Source: Lactobacillus sp. HBUAS51381
Lineage (GTDB): Bacteria; Bacillota; Bacilli; Lactobacillales; Lactobacillaceae
NCBI RefSeq assembly: GCF_012641095.1
Contig: NZ_JAAVSC010000012.1
Location: forward strand, 1 to 64,000
Reading direction: 5' to 3'
DNA: 64,000 bases
The position numbers were made by a program, and so were the translations under genes. This document shows positions 28,785-37,719 of the stretch, one piece after another. The notes under the pieces were generated by a model that saw only the letters and a list, made by a program, of their open reading frames with translations, searched no databases and was not told where the DNA came from. Position 1 is the first letter of the stretch, and each line of letters opens with the position of its first letter.

Positions 28785-29795
28785 TTAGAGCGTAGCGAAG
28801 TGCAATAAGGTCCGGACCATGTTGCAAGTGAAGCCCCATTCGTTATCGTACCAAGCAACGGTCTTAACCAATTGGGTGTCACCGGCAGTCGTAACTTCCG
28901 TTTGAGTTGGATCAAATACGGAACCATGATCGTCGTCGATGATATCAGTTGAAACAATTTCATCAGCGTTGTAACCAAAGGCATCGTTACCTTCAGTGTG
29001 CTTCTTGATTGCTTCGTTGACTTCGTCAGCAGTAACCTTCTTGTCCAGAACAGTTACCAATTCAGTCAAAGAACCATCAACAACACCAACACGTTGTGCA
29101 TGGCCTTGTAACTTACCCTTTAAGTCAGGGATAACTAAACCGATAGCCTTAGCAGCACCAGTTGAGTGAGGAATGGTGTTGATGCTTGCGGTACGGTTGT
29201 TACGCATCTTCTTGCCACGAGGGCCATCCAAGATCATTTGCGTAGAAGTGAAGGCGTGGATAGTCGTCATCGTCCCAGCCTTGATGCCAAATTCTTCGTT
29301 TAAGAAGTATGCCATTGGGGCCAAGCAGTTGGTCGTGCAAGAACCAGCAGAAACGATCACATCGTCCTTGCTCAAGACGTCCAAGTTAACGCCAGGAACA
29401 ACAGTCGTAACGGCACCGGCTGGAGCGGAGATCAATACCCGCTTAACACCAGCATCGATATGTGCTTGAGACTTTTCTTCGGAAGTGTAGAAACCGGTAC
29501 ATTCGAGGACGAAGTCAACACCGTCGTTCTTAACCCAAGGAATGTTTTGAGCCTTTGGTTCAGCGTATACAGGGTATTCCTTACCGTCAACCACGATCCC
29601 CTTATCCGTTGATGAAACTTCACCAGGGAAACGGCCATGAGTTGAGTCATACTTCAACAAGTAAGCTAACATTGAAGGTGTCGTCAAATCGTTGATGGCA
29701 ACAACTTCGATGTCACTTGAGTGGAGTTCGTGAATCCGCTTGAAAGCCAAACGGCCGATACGTCCGAAACCATTAATACCAATCTTTACAGTCAT
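28785..29795 (-). CDS. gap: Glyceraldehyde-3-phosphate dehydrogenase
   Basis: Gap oxidises glyceraldehyde-3-phosphate to 1,3-bisphosphoglycerate with NAD. The 336-residue protein has the Rossmann motif [12 protein letters not shown], the catalytic cysteine in SCTTNCLAP, and [13 protein letters not shown] near the end. GGAGGAAA precedes ATG 29795; the nine extra upstream residues of the open frame are rejected. The 69-base gap after cggR lacks a terminator, so the two are probably co-transcribed. Confidence 0.98.
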   Translation of the reverse strand: MTVKIGINGFGRIGRLAFKRIHELHSSDIEVVAINDLTTPSMLAYLLKYDSTHGRFPGEVSSTDKGIVVDGKEYPVYAEPKAQNIPWVKNDGVDFVLECTGFYTSEEKSQAHIDAGVKRVLISAPAGAVTTVVPGVNLDVLSKDDVIVSAGSCTTNCLAPMAYFLNEEFGIKAGTMTTIHAFTSTQMILDGPRGKKMRNNRTASINTIPHSTGAAKAIGLVIPDLKGKLQGHAQRVGVVDGSLTELVTVLDKKVTADEVNEAIKKHTEGNDAFGYNADEIVSTDIIDDDHGSVFDPTQTEVTTAGDTQLVKTVAWYDNEWGFTCNMVRTLLHFATL

Positions 29796-29864
29796 ACTGT
29801 GATTTCCTCCTTCAGGAAGCAAATAAAGAATAATTTTTTTAAAAAGCAGTACGTGTTAAGTGTA

Positions 29865-30893
29865 TCACTTTTTTAAAACAAAGTCAGCAGCTCCCTCATC
29901 GGTAATTAACCAAGTCGAAGCTGGCGCTAAATGCATGTAGGCCGCAATTGCAGCCCCCTTCTCGGCACCGCCGGCAACGGCGATGACTAATTCTTTAGCG
30001 GCTAAATCAGCAATCTCTACCCCAATTCGGGGAAATTTACTGACCACGTGACCCTCGGCATCGAAGAAATGGCCAAAGGCCTCCCCCACGGCATGTGCCG
30101 CCGTTAAGTCGGCAATCACGTGGGGTGAAATTTTTCGGCGCTTGGCCATCACGAAAGCCTGACCAATGCCGTGAATCACAACGTTACTGTGGGCAATCAA
30201 CTGGAGCACCTCATGAATCGCGGGCTCCGCAAACAGCGGCTTGTAGGTCGCCGTGTTTAATTGCTCAGGAATAAACAGAGAACGGAACTGGCCGTTGGTC
30301 TGCTGGGCCATCTGGGCACTGACCGCATTGGCTTGGATGGCTGGTGATTCGCCAACCCCACCGCGTGCCGGTACAAACAGCAATTGCCGGTTAATCGACA
30401 AGGCCGGCGTCAATACCGAAGCCACGGTGGCCAACGTGTGACCGCCCATCACGGCGATGGTACTCTTACCTAGTGGCAATTGATCGGTTAAGACCTGTTG
30501 GGCCGCCTGTGCCATGGCAAGTAACGATCCCGTGGGTGCGGTACTATCACCGGGCACAATCGTGCAGTGGGCAATGTGTAGCTTAGTCGCCAACTGTTGC
30601 TCGCGTTCTTGCCAACCGGACAGGTCGTTCATCACCGGTGCCAAGCCCCGTAAAAGCTGCTGGCCCGCCTGGGTGATTTGCATCCCCTTAACCGACATCT
30701 GGACAAAGCCAAGTTCAGCTAAAGCGTCCGTCGTCGTGCGAACCGTTCGCTCAGAACAATCTAGATGGAGGGCTAACGTTCGCCGCCCCACCGGTTGCGT
30801 GTTTGCGATGCCTTGTAAGACGCGGAACCGGCTGGTTAATTTCGTCACCATTTGGGGCATGATGGCTTCAACCCATTGCCAATCTTCACGCAT
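29865..30893 (-). CDS. cggR: Central glycolytic genes regulator
   Basis: CggR is a SorC-family repressor that controls the gap operon in response to fructose-1,6-bisphosphate in Bacillus. The 342-residue protein has an N-terminal helix-turn-helix (about 25-65, TLALHLDCSERTVRTTTDALAEL lies in it) and a sugar-phosphate binding domain (about 90-342) with GGHTLATVA and FVPARGGVGES. AGGAGGT precedes ATG 30893. A G+C-rich stretch with imperfect repeats (about 30910-30950) between its promoter and start is the likely operator region, by position only. Confidence 0.93.
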   Translation of the reverse strand: MREDWQWVEAIMPQMVTKLTSRFRVLQGIANTQPVGRRTLALHLDCSERTVRTTTDALAELGFVQMSVKGMQITQAGQQLLRGLAPVMNDLSGWQEREQQLATKLHIAHCTIVPGDSTAPTGSLLAMAQAAQQVLTDQLPLGKSTIAVMGGHTLATVASVLTPALSINRQLLFVPARGGVGESPAIQANAVSAQMAQQTNGQFRSLFIPEQLNTATYKPLFAEPAIHEVLQLIAHSNVVIHGIGQAFVMAKRRKISPHVIADLTAAHAVGEAFGHFFDAEGHVVSKFPRIGVEIADLAAKELVIAVAGGAEKGAAIAAYMHLAPASTWLITDEGAADFVLKK

Positions 30894-30997
30894 CCGACTT
30901 ACCTCCTAGTGGGACGTTTGGCGACCACCTAGGGCCATCTAGCGCCCACCTTAATCAAAAAAATTCAGGTCAACCCTCGCTAACCTTTACGTTTGTT

Positions 30998-31026
30998 AGT
31001 ATAAGCCCCTCACCACGACTTTGCAA
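30998..31026 (-). promoter_or_regulatory. Sigma-A promoter for cggR-gap
   Basis: TTGCAA (31021-31026) and TATACT (30998-31003) on the minus strand with 17 bases between. The leader to cggR is about 98 nt. Confidence 0.75.
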
Positions 31027-31088
31027 GCCAACACTCCCGAAGATTTGGGAGGCTGTAGCGCAGAAATTAAAAATATTTAAACGACCCC

Positions 31089-31117
31089 TTGAATTTATAT
31101 TCAGCTTCAGTTATAGT
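31089..31117 (+). promoter_or_regulatory. Promoter of tRNA-Arg copy 1
   Basis: TTGAAT (31089-31094) and TATAGT (31112-31117) with 17 bases between, ending about 30 bases before the tRNA. Confidence 0.8.
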
Positions 31118-31148
31118 AGTTAGGTGCTCAAAAAGAGCAAAGCATGTT

Positions 31149-31220
31149 GCGCCCGTAGTGTAATGGATCGCACGTAAGATTCCGGTTCTTGAAATGGGGG
31201 TTCGATTCCCTCCGGGCGCA
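31149..31220 (+). tRNA. tRNA-Arg (anticodon CCG), copy 1
   Basis: A 72-nt cloverleaf: acceptor GCGCCCG with CGGGCGC, discriminator A, anticodon loop TTCCGGT giving CCG (reads CGG), and T-loop TTCGATT in GGGGGTTCGATTCCCTC. The CCA end is not encoded. Own promoter and terminator flank it. An identical copy lies about 1 kb downstream. Confidence 0.95.
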
Positions 31221-31228
31221 TCAGTTAG

Positions 31229-31257
31229 CCGTAACCAGCGATGGTTGCGGTTTTTTT
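31229..31257 (+). terminator. Terminator of tRNA-Arg copy 1
   Basis: CCGTAACC pairs with GGTTGCGG, followed by seven T. Confidence 0.92.
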
Positions 31258-31307
31258 GTTGCGGTGTTTAGCTGGCGACCTAGCCTTTCCTACTCCCTGA
31301 GACGACT

Positions 31308-31343
31308 AAAAACCGTGAGGGCCTACTGGACCTCACGGTTTTT
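31308..31343. terminator. Bidirectional terminator, ends the ECF gene
   Basis: AAAAACCGTGAGG and CCTCACGGTTTTT form a perfect 13-bp stem with T-runs on both strands. Confidence 0.92.
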
Positions 31344-31365
31344 CTTAGGCTATCTATCAATTGAT

Positions 31366-31974
31366 CTACCGCACGACGTGGTTGATTTTATCCCAACGCC
31401 GCCGCAGGGGTACGGCAATCAGCGGCGCCACCAACACATCTAAGATCAGCTCGGGAATGGCATTGGTCACCAACGAGAGCATCAGGACGTAGCCCAGCGT
31501 CTGGTTGCCTTTCGCACCAAACGCGGTTGCCACGGCCGGTGTTTGATAGAAGAAAAAGACTAAGCCCAATACCAGTAACGTGTTAATCAAGGCCCCCACT
31601 GCTGCGGCCCAGGCCATTGACCGGCGCATCGACCACTGCCGGTTACGGCCCCACAAATAAATCAGGCCGGCACCCAACCCCATTAAGAGGCGTGGGACCA
31701 CCGATACCAACGGATTGGTGAAGACCAGTGGGGCTACCGGACTCGATGGCCAGGTAAACGCCCGAACAAACGTAATCAGTCCCCAGAAACCACCAATGAG
31801 CATCCCATCCTTGGGTCCTAGCGCCGTGCCAGCCACAATCACCGTAAGACCGATCAACGTCATGCTGAATGGCCCCAACGGAATGTACCCCAGAAACGGC
31901 AAAATATTTTGTAGTAAGACAATCGCCATCAACAATGCATCCACGACGAGGCGAAAAGTTTTATGTCGCGTCAT
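31366..31974 (-). CDS. ECF transporter S component
   Basis: The 202-residue membrane protein has about six helices and the N-terminal pattern of ECF-type substrate-binding subunits: LLMAIVLLQNILPFLGYIP, then GPKDGMLIGGFWGL and TNPLVSVVPRLLMG. These subunits bind one vitamin and share an energising module (EcfAA'T) encoded elsewhere. The pattern reminds me of pantothenate (PanT-like) components, but substrate cannot be fixed from sequence and I see no riboswitch in its short leader. GGAGGAA precedes the ATG. Confidence 0.85.
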   Translation of the reverse strand: MTRHKTFRLVVDALLMAIVLLQNILPFLGYIPLGPFSMTLIGLTVIVAGTALGPKDGMLIGGFWGLITFVRAFTWPSSPVAPLVFTNPLVSVVPRLLMGLGAGLIYLWGRNRQWSMRRSMAWAAAVGALINTLLVLGLVFFFYQTPAVATAFGAKGNQTLGYVLMLSLVTNAIPELILDVLVAPLIAVPLRRRWDKINHVVR

Positions 31975-32006
31975 TTATTTTCCTCCACTGAAACGTTAAT
32001 GCCGAT

Positions 32007-32015
32007 ATTATAGCA
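32007..32015 (-). promoter_or_regulatory. Extended -10 promoter of the ECF gene
   Basis: TGCTATAAT on the minus strand about 33 bases before the start. Confidence 0.65.
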
Positions 32016-32114
32016 TGATTTCCCGAATAATGGCGACTTGACAATTGGTTCTACCGGCGGATTACGGTCCCAAGCCACTCGCGATTTAATTTCCAGTTTC
32101 TAGAAGAATCGTGC

Positions 32115-32143
32115 TTGTATTTTTATCCAAAATCAGTTATAGT
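32115..32143 (+). promoter_or_regulatory. Promoter of tRNA-Arg copy 2
   Basis: TTGTAT (32115-32120) and TATAGT (32138-32143) with 17 bases between. The bases around the -10 (AATCAGTTATAGT) resemble those of copy 1. Confidence 0.8.
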
Positions 32144-32167
32144 GGTTAAGGTGTTGTTAATCACTAT

Positions 32168-32239
32168 GCGCCCGTAGTGTAATGGATCGCACGTAAGATT
32201 CCGGTTCTTGAAATGGGGGTTCGATTCCCTCCGGGCGCA
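32168..32239 (+). tRNA. tRNA-Arg (anticodon CCG), copy 2
   Basis: Identical over all 72 bases to 31149-31220, again without an encoded CCA and with its own promoter and terminator. The flanks differ apart from the -10 region, so this looks like an old local duplication kept identical by selection or conversion. Confidence 0.95.
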
Positions 32240-32257
32240 TCACTACCAAAGCGGCTT

Positions 32258-32288
32258 GGTCTCATCCCTCGTGGATGGGACCTTTTTT
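32258..32288 (+). terminator. Terminator of tRNA-Arg copy 2
   Basis: GGTCTCATCC pairs with GGATGGGACC, followed by TTTTTT. Confidence 0.93.
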
Positions 32289-32334
32289 AATCTAAAAATG
32301 GCGTGCTCGCTGGAATCACGCGCACGCCAATCAT

Positions 32335-33072
32335 TTAAATATAAATAATCCCCAGACCACCGAGTGAGACCCGACCGTTGATGATCACCGTCGGCCCATC
32401 CGTACCGGCGGGATCCCCAGTCGTCTCGACACTCCCGAGATCGGCGTCCACATCGACCTTGACGTTCCACGCCGTTGGGATATACAACTGGACGCCTCCC
32501 AGATGCGCATCGACGGTAATGGTCGCGCCTTGATCACTTAGCGTCACGTCGTCAAAGTAAAGCTTGGCGTTTCCCATCGAGACCCGGACGTTGGCGCGGC
32601 GAAAATCAGTCGATTGCAGATACCGGATGCTATTACTCATGTTTACATTGACCGCGATGTCGGCATCATTCAATGTCTCTACATCATCGACGTCGTGTCG
32701 CGACCAATCGCGGTGATGATGGTGTGACCAATTTCCCTGCGTTCGCCAATCGTAATGGTACCAACGCTTAGGGCGAATGATGAGTGACAGGCCCAATGAC
32801 AACAGGACCGCCGCAATCAGGATGGTCCAGGGTGCCAAGGCTGCGATCCCCAGTGGTTGGGCAAAGATAATCGCCAGAAAGGCCAGTGAGAACACCATCC
32901 CCCAAACGGCTAAATGCATGAGACTCTCGACGAACGCTGCGACTAGAAACACCGCGAGTAAGAGTGGCCAAAGTCCCACATGATAGCTAAAAATCCCCAG
33001 TTGACTGGTGACCAGCACGACGGCGCCCAAGACGAGAAAGACGCCCCAGAACCAATTTGCTTGTTTACGCAT
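32335..33072 (-). CDS. LiaF-like membrane protein
   Basis: The 245-residue protein has four hydrophobic helices in the first about 100 residues, a His/Trp/Arg-rich link (about 105-130) and a beta-rich C-terminal domain (NVNMSNSIRYLQSTDFRRANVRVSMGN is its start) typical of LiaF/YvqF cell-wall stress proteins. In Bacillus LiaF restrains the LiaSR two-component system; here it follows a LytTR regulator by five bases, so it probably works with that protein instead. Function is inferred. Confidence 0.82.
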   Translation of the reverse strand: MRKQANWFWGVFLVLGAVVLVTSQLGIFSYHVGLWPLLLAVFLVAAFVESLMHLAVWGMVFSLAFLAIIFAQPLGIAALAPWTILIAAVLLSLGLSLIIRPKRWYHYDWRTQGNWSHHHHRDWSRHDVDDVETLNDADIAVNVNMSNSIRYLQSTDFRRANVRVSMGNAKLYFDDVTLSDQGATITVDAHLGGVQLYIPTAWNVKVDVDADLGSVETTGDPAGTDGPTVIINGRVSLGGLGIIYI

Positions 33073-33077
33073 ATTAC

Positions 33078-33527
33078 TTACCCCTTTTCCTCTAATGCCC
33101 GTTTCAACGCCTGATAGTAACGACGCGAAACGTAGAGTTGCTTGTGTGAATTCTGAAATTTAACCAGGTTGCCCGTCACCGAATGTTCCAGTGAGAAGAC
33201 CTGTGCCCGATTGAGGATGGCCGACTTGGAAACCCGCGTAAACTGCGGTGGTAGGCTGTCCGCCAACTCGTATAGTCGCTGACTGGTCGTGTACATCGCT
33301 GTCGCCGTGTGCACCGCCACTTGATGATCATTGGCCTCGAAGAACAGAATATCCACGAGATTGACGCGATAGCGCTCACCGTGCCAGCTAAACGTCAATT
33401 GACGGTCGCCCGCTGCGACGTTCTCCACCGCGGCGACTACCTGATCGACCAGCGGCGTCCGCGACGGTACGCGCACGGTCACTTCGGGCTCGGTGAGTTG
33501 TGGATCAACCACAACGTGAATTTTCAA
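33078..33527 (-). CDS. LytTR-domain DNA-binding regulator
   Basis: The 149-residue protein has a short N-terminal half and a LytTR domain (about 50-145) with VDILFFEANDHQVAVHT, FTRVSKSAILNRAQV and LYVSRRYYQALKR. No receiver domain is present, so it is a stand-alone regulator, as in the LytTR/DUF3021 pairs of Firmicutes. The start is TTG at 33527, six to seven bases after AGGGGGAG. Tandem direct repeats in its promoter region (33591-33622) are the likely autoregulatory site. Confidence 0.88.
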   Translation of the reverse strand: MKIHVVVDPQLTEPEVTVRVPSRTPLVDQVVAAVENVAAGDRQLTFSWHGERYRVNLVDILFFEANDHQVAVHTATAMYTTSQRLYELADSLPPQFTRVSKSAILNRAQVFSLEHSVTGNLVKFQNSHKQLYVSRRYYQALKRALEEKG

Positions 33528-33590
33528 GTCGTCTCCCCCTTTCGTCTTTCTTAGTTAACCATACGGTCAGCGAAAAATAAATAGCTTTTC

Positions 33591-33622
33591 CGTAAGTGGT
33601 CACTCTCCTAACGTAACTGGTC
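33591..33622 (-). promoter_or_regulatory. Tandem direct repeat, candidate LytTR operator
   Basis: On the minus strand GACCAGTTACG (33612-33622) and GACCACTTACG (33591-33601) start exactly 21 bases apart, two helical turns. This spacing is typical of sites bound by LytTR dimers (AgrA, PlnC). It lies 64 bases before the LytTR start. Confidence 0.7.
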
Positions 33623-33710
33623 GCCCAAGTGATAGAATACGTGACGTTTAGCCAATTTCTGGTATGATAGTTCTAGTCAAATGGTTGTCATAATTATTGA
33701 AGTCATATTG

Positions 33711-33740
33711 TTTGACCTATTCTGACCATAGCGGTACACT
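33711..33740 (+). promoter_or_regulatory. clpP promoter with overlapping CtsR box
   Basis: TTGACC (33712-33717) and TACACT (33735-33740) have 17 bases between. TTTGACCTATTCTGACC (33711-33727) is the reverse complement of GGTCAGAATAGGTCAAA, which fits the CtsR heptad repeat with one changed base. CtsR would block this promoter until heat or protein stress. A further extended -10 (TGGTATGAT, 33660-33668) may give a second start. Confidence 0.82.
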
Positions 33741-33802
33741 AGCAACATGTTAGCAATCGCTAGCCATTTCTACGTTAATTAAATAAGGGAGGCTATCTTG
33801 TC

Positions 33803-34399
33803 ATGAATTTAGTACCTACAGTTATTGAACAATCATCCCGTGGCGAACGGGCCTATGATATCTATTCACGACTTTTAAAGGACCGAATTATTATGTTGTC
33901 CGGCCCAATTGAAGATGACATGGCCAACGCCATCATTGCACAATTGCTCTTCTTGGATGCCCAAGACTCCACCAAGGACATTTCGCTTTACATCAACTCA
34001 CCTGGTGGTGTGGTGTCTTCCGGCTTAGCCATCTACGATACCATGAACTTCATCCAATCTGACGTGCAAACGATCACCTTAGGGATGGCAGCTTCCATGG
34101 CCAGTGTCTTGGCTTCATCCGGGACCAAGGGCAAGCGGTTTGCCTTGCCTCACGCCCAAGTAATGATTCACCAACCATCTGGTGGTGCTCAAGGTCAACA
34201 AACCGAAATTGAAATTGCGGCGCGGGAAATCTTGAAGACGCGTGAATTAATCAACAAGATCTTGGCCGACAATTCCGGTCAACCCGTTGAACGTTTGAAC
34301 CAAGATACTGAACGGGATAACTACTTGAGTGCCCAAGAAGCCGTTGATTATGGGTTAATCGACCACATCATGACCAACAGTAGTGAACAAAAGAAGTAA
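33803..34399 (+). CDS. clpP: ATP-dependent Clp protease proteolytic subunit
   Basis: ClpP is the barrel-shaped serine peptidase that works with ClpX, ClpC or ClpE in protein quality control. The 198-residue protein has the catalytic serine in [14 protein letters not shown], the histidine in [12 protein letters not shown] and the aspartate in [15 protein letters not shown] precedes the ATG. It is monocistronic between the CtsR-type promoter and a strong terminator, and whiA is convergent. Confidence 0.98.
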   Translation: MNLVPTVIEQSSRGERAYDIYSRLLKDRIIMLSGPIEDDMANAIIAQLLFLDAQDSTKDISLYINSPGGVVSSGLAIYDTMNFIQSDVQTITLGMAASMASVLASSGTKGKRFALPHAQVMIHQPSGGAQGQQTEIEIAAREILKTRELINKILADNSGQPVERLNQDTERDNYLSAQEAVDYGLIDHIMTNSSEQKK

Positions 34400-34412
34400 T
34401 TTAAGTTAATCG

Positions 34413-34449
34413 AAAACACCCAGTGGCTGTGGCCACTGGGTGTTTTTTT
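34413..34449 (+). terminator. clpP terminator
   Basis: AAAACACCCAGTGGC pairs with GCCACTGGGTGTTTT across four bases, followed by more T. Confidence 0.95.
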
Positions 34450-34458
34450 GCAAGCGTA

Positions 34459-34571
34459 GGACAAAGGGCGATTAGCTGGTTTAAGCGGAACCAGCTGCCC
34501 CTTGGTCCATATTTCAGAAATTTACATTTAGAGACACCAAGAGTCTGGGCGTTTTGTCCAAACTCTTTTTT
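34459..34571 (+). ncRNA. Candidate small RNA or orphan attenuator
   Basis: A long hairpin (34459-34508; AGCTGGTT with AACCAGCT inside GGAC/GTCC) is followed by a second hairpin AAGAGTCTGG with CCAAACTCTT (34539-34567) and a run of T. GGACAAA (34459-34465) can also pair with TTTGTCC (34553-34559) in the loop of that terminator. No promoter or downstream gene on this strand was found, so this is a structural suggestion only. Confidence 0.35.
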
Positions 34572-34586
34572 GCTACCTATCGTTTC

Positions 34587-34620
34587 AAAAAAGGACCCGA
34601 GCGGTTTCACCTGGGTCCTT
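34587..34620 (-). terminator. whiA terminator
   Basis: AAGGACCC pairs with GGGTCCTT on the minus strand across a 14-base loop, followed by TTTT. Confidence 0.82.
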
Positions 34621-34684
34621 TCATGATTAGCTTCAAGGTTTTCTTATTCACAGCATCGCAAATGACTAGGCGAACAACACCGGG

Positions 34685-35623
34685 TTAAGCCGACGCCTGT
34701 TCGCGTAATTGCTTGGCATAGTCGTTAATCTTCCGTAAACGGTGGTTGATCCCCGACTTAGAGATGGGACCGCCGGGTACGAGGTCACCCAATTCCTTCA
34801 GGCTAACTTCCTTATGGGCCAGCCGGGTCTCGGCGACTTCTCGCAGCTTGATCGGTAATTGGCCCAAGCCAACCGTTGCATCGATAAATTGAATGTTATC
34901 AATCTGACGCGTTGAGGCGTTGGCCACCTTATCCAGGTTGGCATTCTCGCAGTTGACCAGACGATTGACGGAGTTCCGCATATCCCGCATAATCCGAATG
35001 TCCTCGAACTTGAGCATGGAGGTCGTCGCCCCAATCAGCGAGAGAAAATCCGCAATCTCTTCAGCACTCTTGAGATAGGTGATGTAGCCACTCCGCCGCA
35101 CGATGGTCCGCGCGTTCAGGTTGTAGCGGTTCATCATTTCCGCAATCATCTGATTGTGCTCTTCATATAGAGAGTAAATCTCCAGGTGGTACCGGCTGGT
35201 TTCCGGATTGTTCACGGACCCTCCGGCGAGGAAAGCCCCCCGGAGATACGACCGCACCGACATATCGGAATTTAAAATCTCCGCCGGAACGGATTCGAGC
35301 AGTTGCATGCCATCAAAGATGCCTAAATCAGACAACACTTCCGTAACACCGGTCTTCACCCGCACAATGTAGAGGTTGTTTTTCTTTAGTTTCATCTTGC
35401 GCCGCACCAACAGTTCACTTTCCAAATCATAGAACTGCTTAAGTAACTGGTACATCCGCCGCGCAATCGCCGGGTTTTCCGTCTGAACATTCAAGACAAA
35501 ACGATGGTTGGCTAAGCCCAACGCACCATTCATGCGGATCAACGCTACCAGCTCGGCTTTGGCGTTGTCCCGATGAACTTCAAGGGTGGTTAATTCTTTC
35601 TTCACTTCACTGGCATATGACAT
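34685..35623 (-). CDS. whiA: DNA-binding protein WhiA
   Basis: WhiA is a conserved Firmicutes and actinobacterial protein with a LAGLIDADG-like homing-endonuclease fold and a C-terminal helix-turn-helix; in Bacillus it affects division and chromosome segregation. The 312-residue protein shows [17 protein letters not shown] in the first domain and [26 protein letters not shown] in the C-terminal DNA-binding part. It starts three bases after yvcK in the rapZ-yvcK-whiA operon. Confidence 0.96.
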   Translation of the reverse strand: MSYASEVKKELTTLEVHRDNAKAELVALIRMNGALGLANHRFVLNVQTENPAIARRMYQLLKQFYDLESELLVRRKMKLKKNNLYIVRVKTGVTEVLSDLGIFDGMQLLESVPAEILNSDMSVRSYLRGAFLAGGSVNNPETSRYHLEIYSLYEEHNQMIAEMMNRYNLNARTIVRRSGYITYLKSAEEIADFLSLIGATTSMLKFEDIRIMRDMRNSVNRLVNCENANLDKVANASTRQIDNIQFIDATVGLGQLPIKLREVAETRLAHKEVSLKELGDLVPGGPISKSGINHRLRKINDYAKQLREQASA

Positions 35624-35626
35624 TCG

Positions 35627-36640
35627 TTAAGGCCTCCGTTTCATGCGATAGCGCGGTTGCCCAATCAGGTTCAGCAGCTCATTCACCACTTCTTGCCCGT
35701 TATGAAAGGCCCCGTTATCGCGTAGTTCGAGAAAGTCCGTCGAAATTACCCGACACCCCTGATCGCGGAGTCCCTGGAAATCGTGACGAACGGGCTGCGA
35801 CATTTCGTCCCAGCGTTGGTAATCAATGTACTGATCCGGCACGGTCCGTGAATTGACCAAGACCGTATCGATAAAGTTTTCATTTAAATGTTGATTGAGC
35901 ACGTGGACGTGATCGGCGTCCGTGAAGTTTTCCGTCTCACCCTTCTGCGTCATGATATTGCAGATGTAGACCACTTCAGCGGGACTCTCCCTAACGGCTT
36001 TCCCCACGCTCTCAATCATTAAGTTTGGCAAAATGCTGGTAAACAAACTCCCCGGTCCCAACACAATCTGATCGGCATCCATGATCGCATCGATCACTTG
36101 CTGGACCGCATGTGGCTGGGTGTGATGATCACTGGTCTCGACCCACACCCGCTTAATCAGCTTATGTGCCGCCGTAATCTCGGACTCACCACTGAGCGTA
36201 CTGCCGTCGGCAAATTGGGCGTGCAACTCCAATGGCTCGTTGGCGGCCGGATAGATGTGGCCGTTCACGCGCATGAGTTGAGACAGTTCTTGGACGGCAT
36301 CAAAAATACCACCCTTCATTTCCGATAGGGCGGCAATGATTAGGTTTCCAATGGCGTGGCCAGCAAAGAAATCATCAGTCGTTTCGAATCGGTATTGAAA
36401 CAGGTCTTTATAAATAGATGGGACTTCGGCCAGAGCCACCATGACGTTACGGATATCTCCAGGCGGCACCACGTTAACGTAGTGTCGAATAATCCCAGAG
36501 GAACCGCCGTCATCGGCAACCGTCACGACGGCCGTGATATCGACATCACGGTCGCGCAGATTGCTTAAGATGACCGGTAAACCAGTCCCCCCACCGATGA
36601 CCACAATCTTGGGCCGGCGGGTACGCAATGGATCTCTCAT
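35627..36640 (-). CDS. yvcK: YvcK/GlmR gluconeogenesis and cell-wall factor
   Basis: YvcK (GlmR) binds UDP-GlcNAc and in Bacillus and Listeria supports GlmS activity and growth on gluconeogenic carbon. The 337-residue CofD-like protein has [15 protein letters not shown] at the N-terminus, [10 protein letters not shown], and [17 protein letters not shown]. It overlaps rapZ by four bases. Its partner glmS is also in this window. Confidence 0.95.
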   Translation of the reverse strand: MRDPLRTRRPKIVVIGGGTGLPVILSNLRDRDVDITAVVTVADDGGSSGIIRHYVNVVPPGDIRNVMVALAEVPSIYKDLFQYRFETTDDFFAGHAIGNLIIAALSEMKGGIFDAVQELSQLMRVNGHIYPAANEPLELHAQFADGSTLSGESEITAAHKLIKRVWVETSDHHTQPHAVQQVIDAIMDADQIVLGPGSLFTSILPNLMIESVGKAVRESPAEVVYICNIMTQKGETENFTDADHVHVLNQHLNENFIDTVLVNSRTVPDQYIDYQRWDEMSQPVRHDFQGLRDQGCRVISTDFLELRDNGAFHNGQEVVNELLNLIGQPRYRMKRRP

Positions 36641-37521
36641 GATCGGTTAGCGGACTCCTTTCGCTTCTCAATATCGCGATGGGTCACGTGAACGGGGTAC
36701 GTATTGCCTAACGCCTGCCCAATCCGTGTTGCCAAGGCTACGGAACGATGTTGTCCGCCCGTACAGCCAATCGCAATGGTAAGGTTCGCCTTACCTTCTT
36801 TTTTGTAGCCCGGCACGATCGTCGTGAGGAGCTTGATGAATTGTTCATAAAATTCTTCGGTTTGCGGTTGCGCCATGACGTAGTCGTAGACCTCCTGATC
36901 CTTCCCCGTCTGATTCCGTAACGCCGGAATGTAGTACGGGTTAGGGAGAAACCGAACGTCCATGACAATATCGGCATCAATCGGCAATCCGTATTTAAAG
37001 CCAAATGACATGACCTCAATGTGAAAGACTTGAGCCGACTCGGTCTCGTAGTTGTGGAAGATTTCCTCCCGCAGTTTCCGTGGGCTCAGCGACGTGGTGT
37101 CAATCACCAACTGAGCCGCCTGCCGAATCGGTGACAGCAGTCGGCGTTCTCGTTGAATACCTTCCATCACACGACCATTTCTGGCCAGGGGATGGGACCG
37201 CCGGGTTTCCTTGTAACGTGAAACCAGTTCCTCATCGGACGCGTCCAAGAATAGAACTTGGGCGTTCATGGTGCCATGAACCGCAACATCATTTAACATC
37301 TTGACGATTTCGTCGTAAAAGGCCCGGGATCGTAAATCAATAACCAAGGCGATCTTCGACAACTTACCAGATTCGCGGACTAAATCCCAAAACTTGGGCA
37401 GTAACGAAGGCGGCATATTGTCAATACAGAAATACCCCAGATCTTCAAAACTCTGCATGGCCACGGTCTTCCCGGCACCACTCATCCCAGTTATGATGAC
37501 TAAATGGATTTCATTTGTCAT
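36637..37521 (-). CDS. rapZ: RNase adapter / nucleotide-binding protein RapZ
   Basis: The 294-residue P-loop protein (YvcJ in Bacillus) has [12 protein letters not shown] (about 12-23), DIRFLPNP-like [11 protein letters not shown] and [12 protein letters not shown] near the C-terminus. In enteric bacteria RapZ controls glmS mRNA decay; in Firmicutes it binds and hydrolyses GTP/ATP and its target is less clear. GGAGGA precedes the ATG. First gene of the operon. Confidence 0.95.
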   Translation of the reverse strand: MTNEIHLVIITGMSGAGKTVAMQSFEDLGYFCIDNMPPSLLPKFWDLVRESGKLSKIALVIDLRSRAFYDEIVKMLNDVAVHGTMNAQVLFLDASDEELVSRYKETRRSHPLARNGRVMEGIQRERRLLSPIRQAAQLVIDTTSLSPRKLREEIFHNYETESAQVFHIEVMSFGFKYGLPIDADIVMDVRFLPNPYYIPALRNQTGKDQEVYDYVMAQPQTEEFYEQFIKLLTTIVPGYKKEGKANLTIAIGCTGGQHRSVALATRIGQALGNTYPVHVTHRDIEKRKESANRS

Positions 37522-37557
37522 GATTCTCCTCCAGCTTCTTTAAAAACGTCTTTAAGC

Positions 37558-37563
37558 AGTATA
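37558..37563 (-). promoter_or_regulatory. Possible -10 for rapZ operon
   Basis: TATACT on the minus strand about 37 bases before the rapZ start; no good -35 was found. Confidence 0.45.
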
Positions 37564-37633
37564 ACACACCGGGCGTGTCTTTTCCTAACATTTCCCCTAA
37601 ATTCCTAAAATCCGTTAACTTTCGCTTGTTATC

Positions 37634-37670
37634 AAAAACGCTAGCCCCACCATTCGGTCGGAGCTAGCGC
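37634..37670 (-). terminator. Terminator between the HdeD-like gene and rapZ
   Basis: CGCTAGCTCC pairs with GGGGCTAGCG on the minus strand, followed by TTTTTG. It would end transcripts from the HdeD-like gene after they pass through the repeat at 37720-38010. Confidence 0.8.
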
Positions 37671-37719
37671 TACTTGTCATTTTATATTGGATGTCAGCTT
37701 TGCCTGCGGCGGCCAGCAA

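Noticed and set aside
34423-34626. 67-codon frames on both strands between clpP and whiA
   Set aside because: They begin inside the clpP terminator or whiA terminator stems and consist of hairpin sequence.
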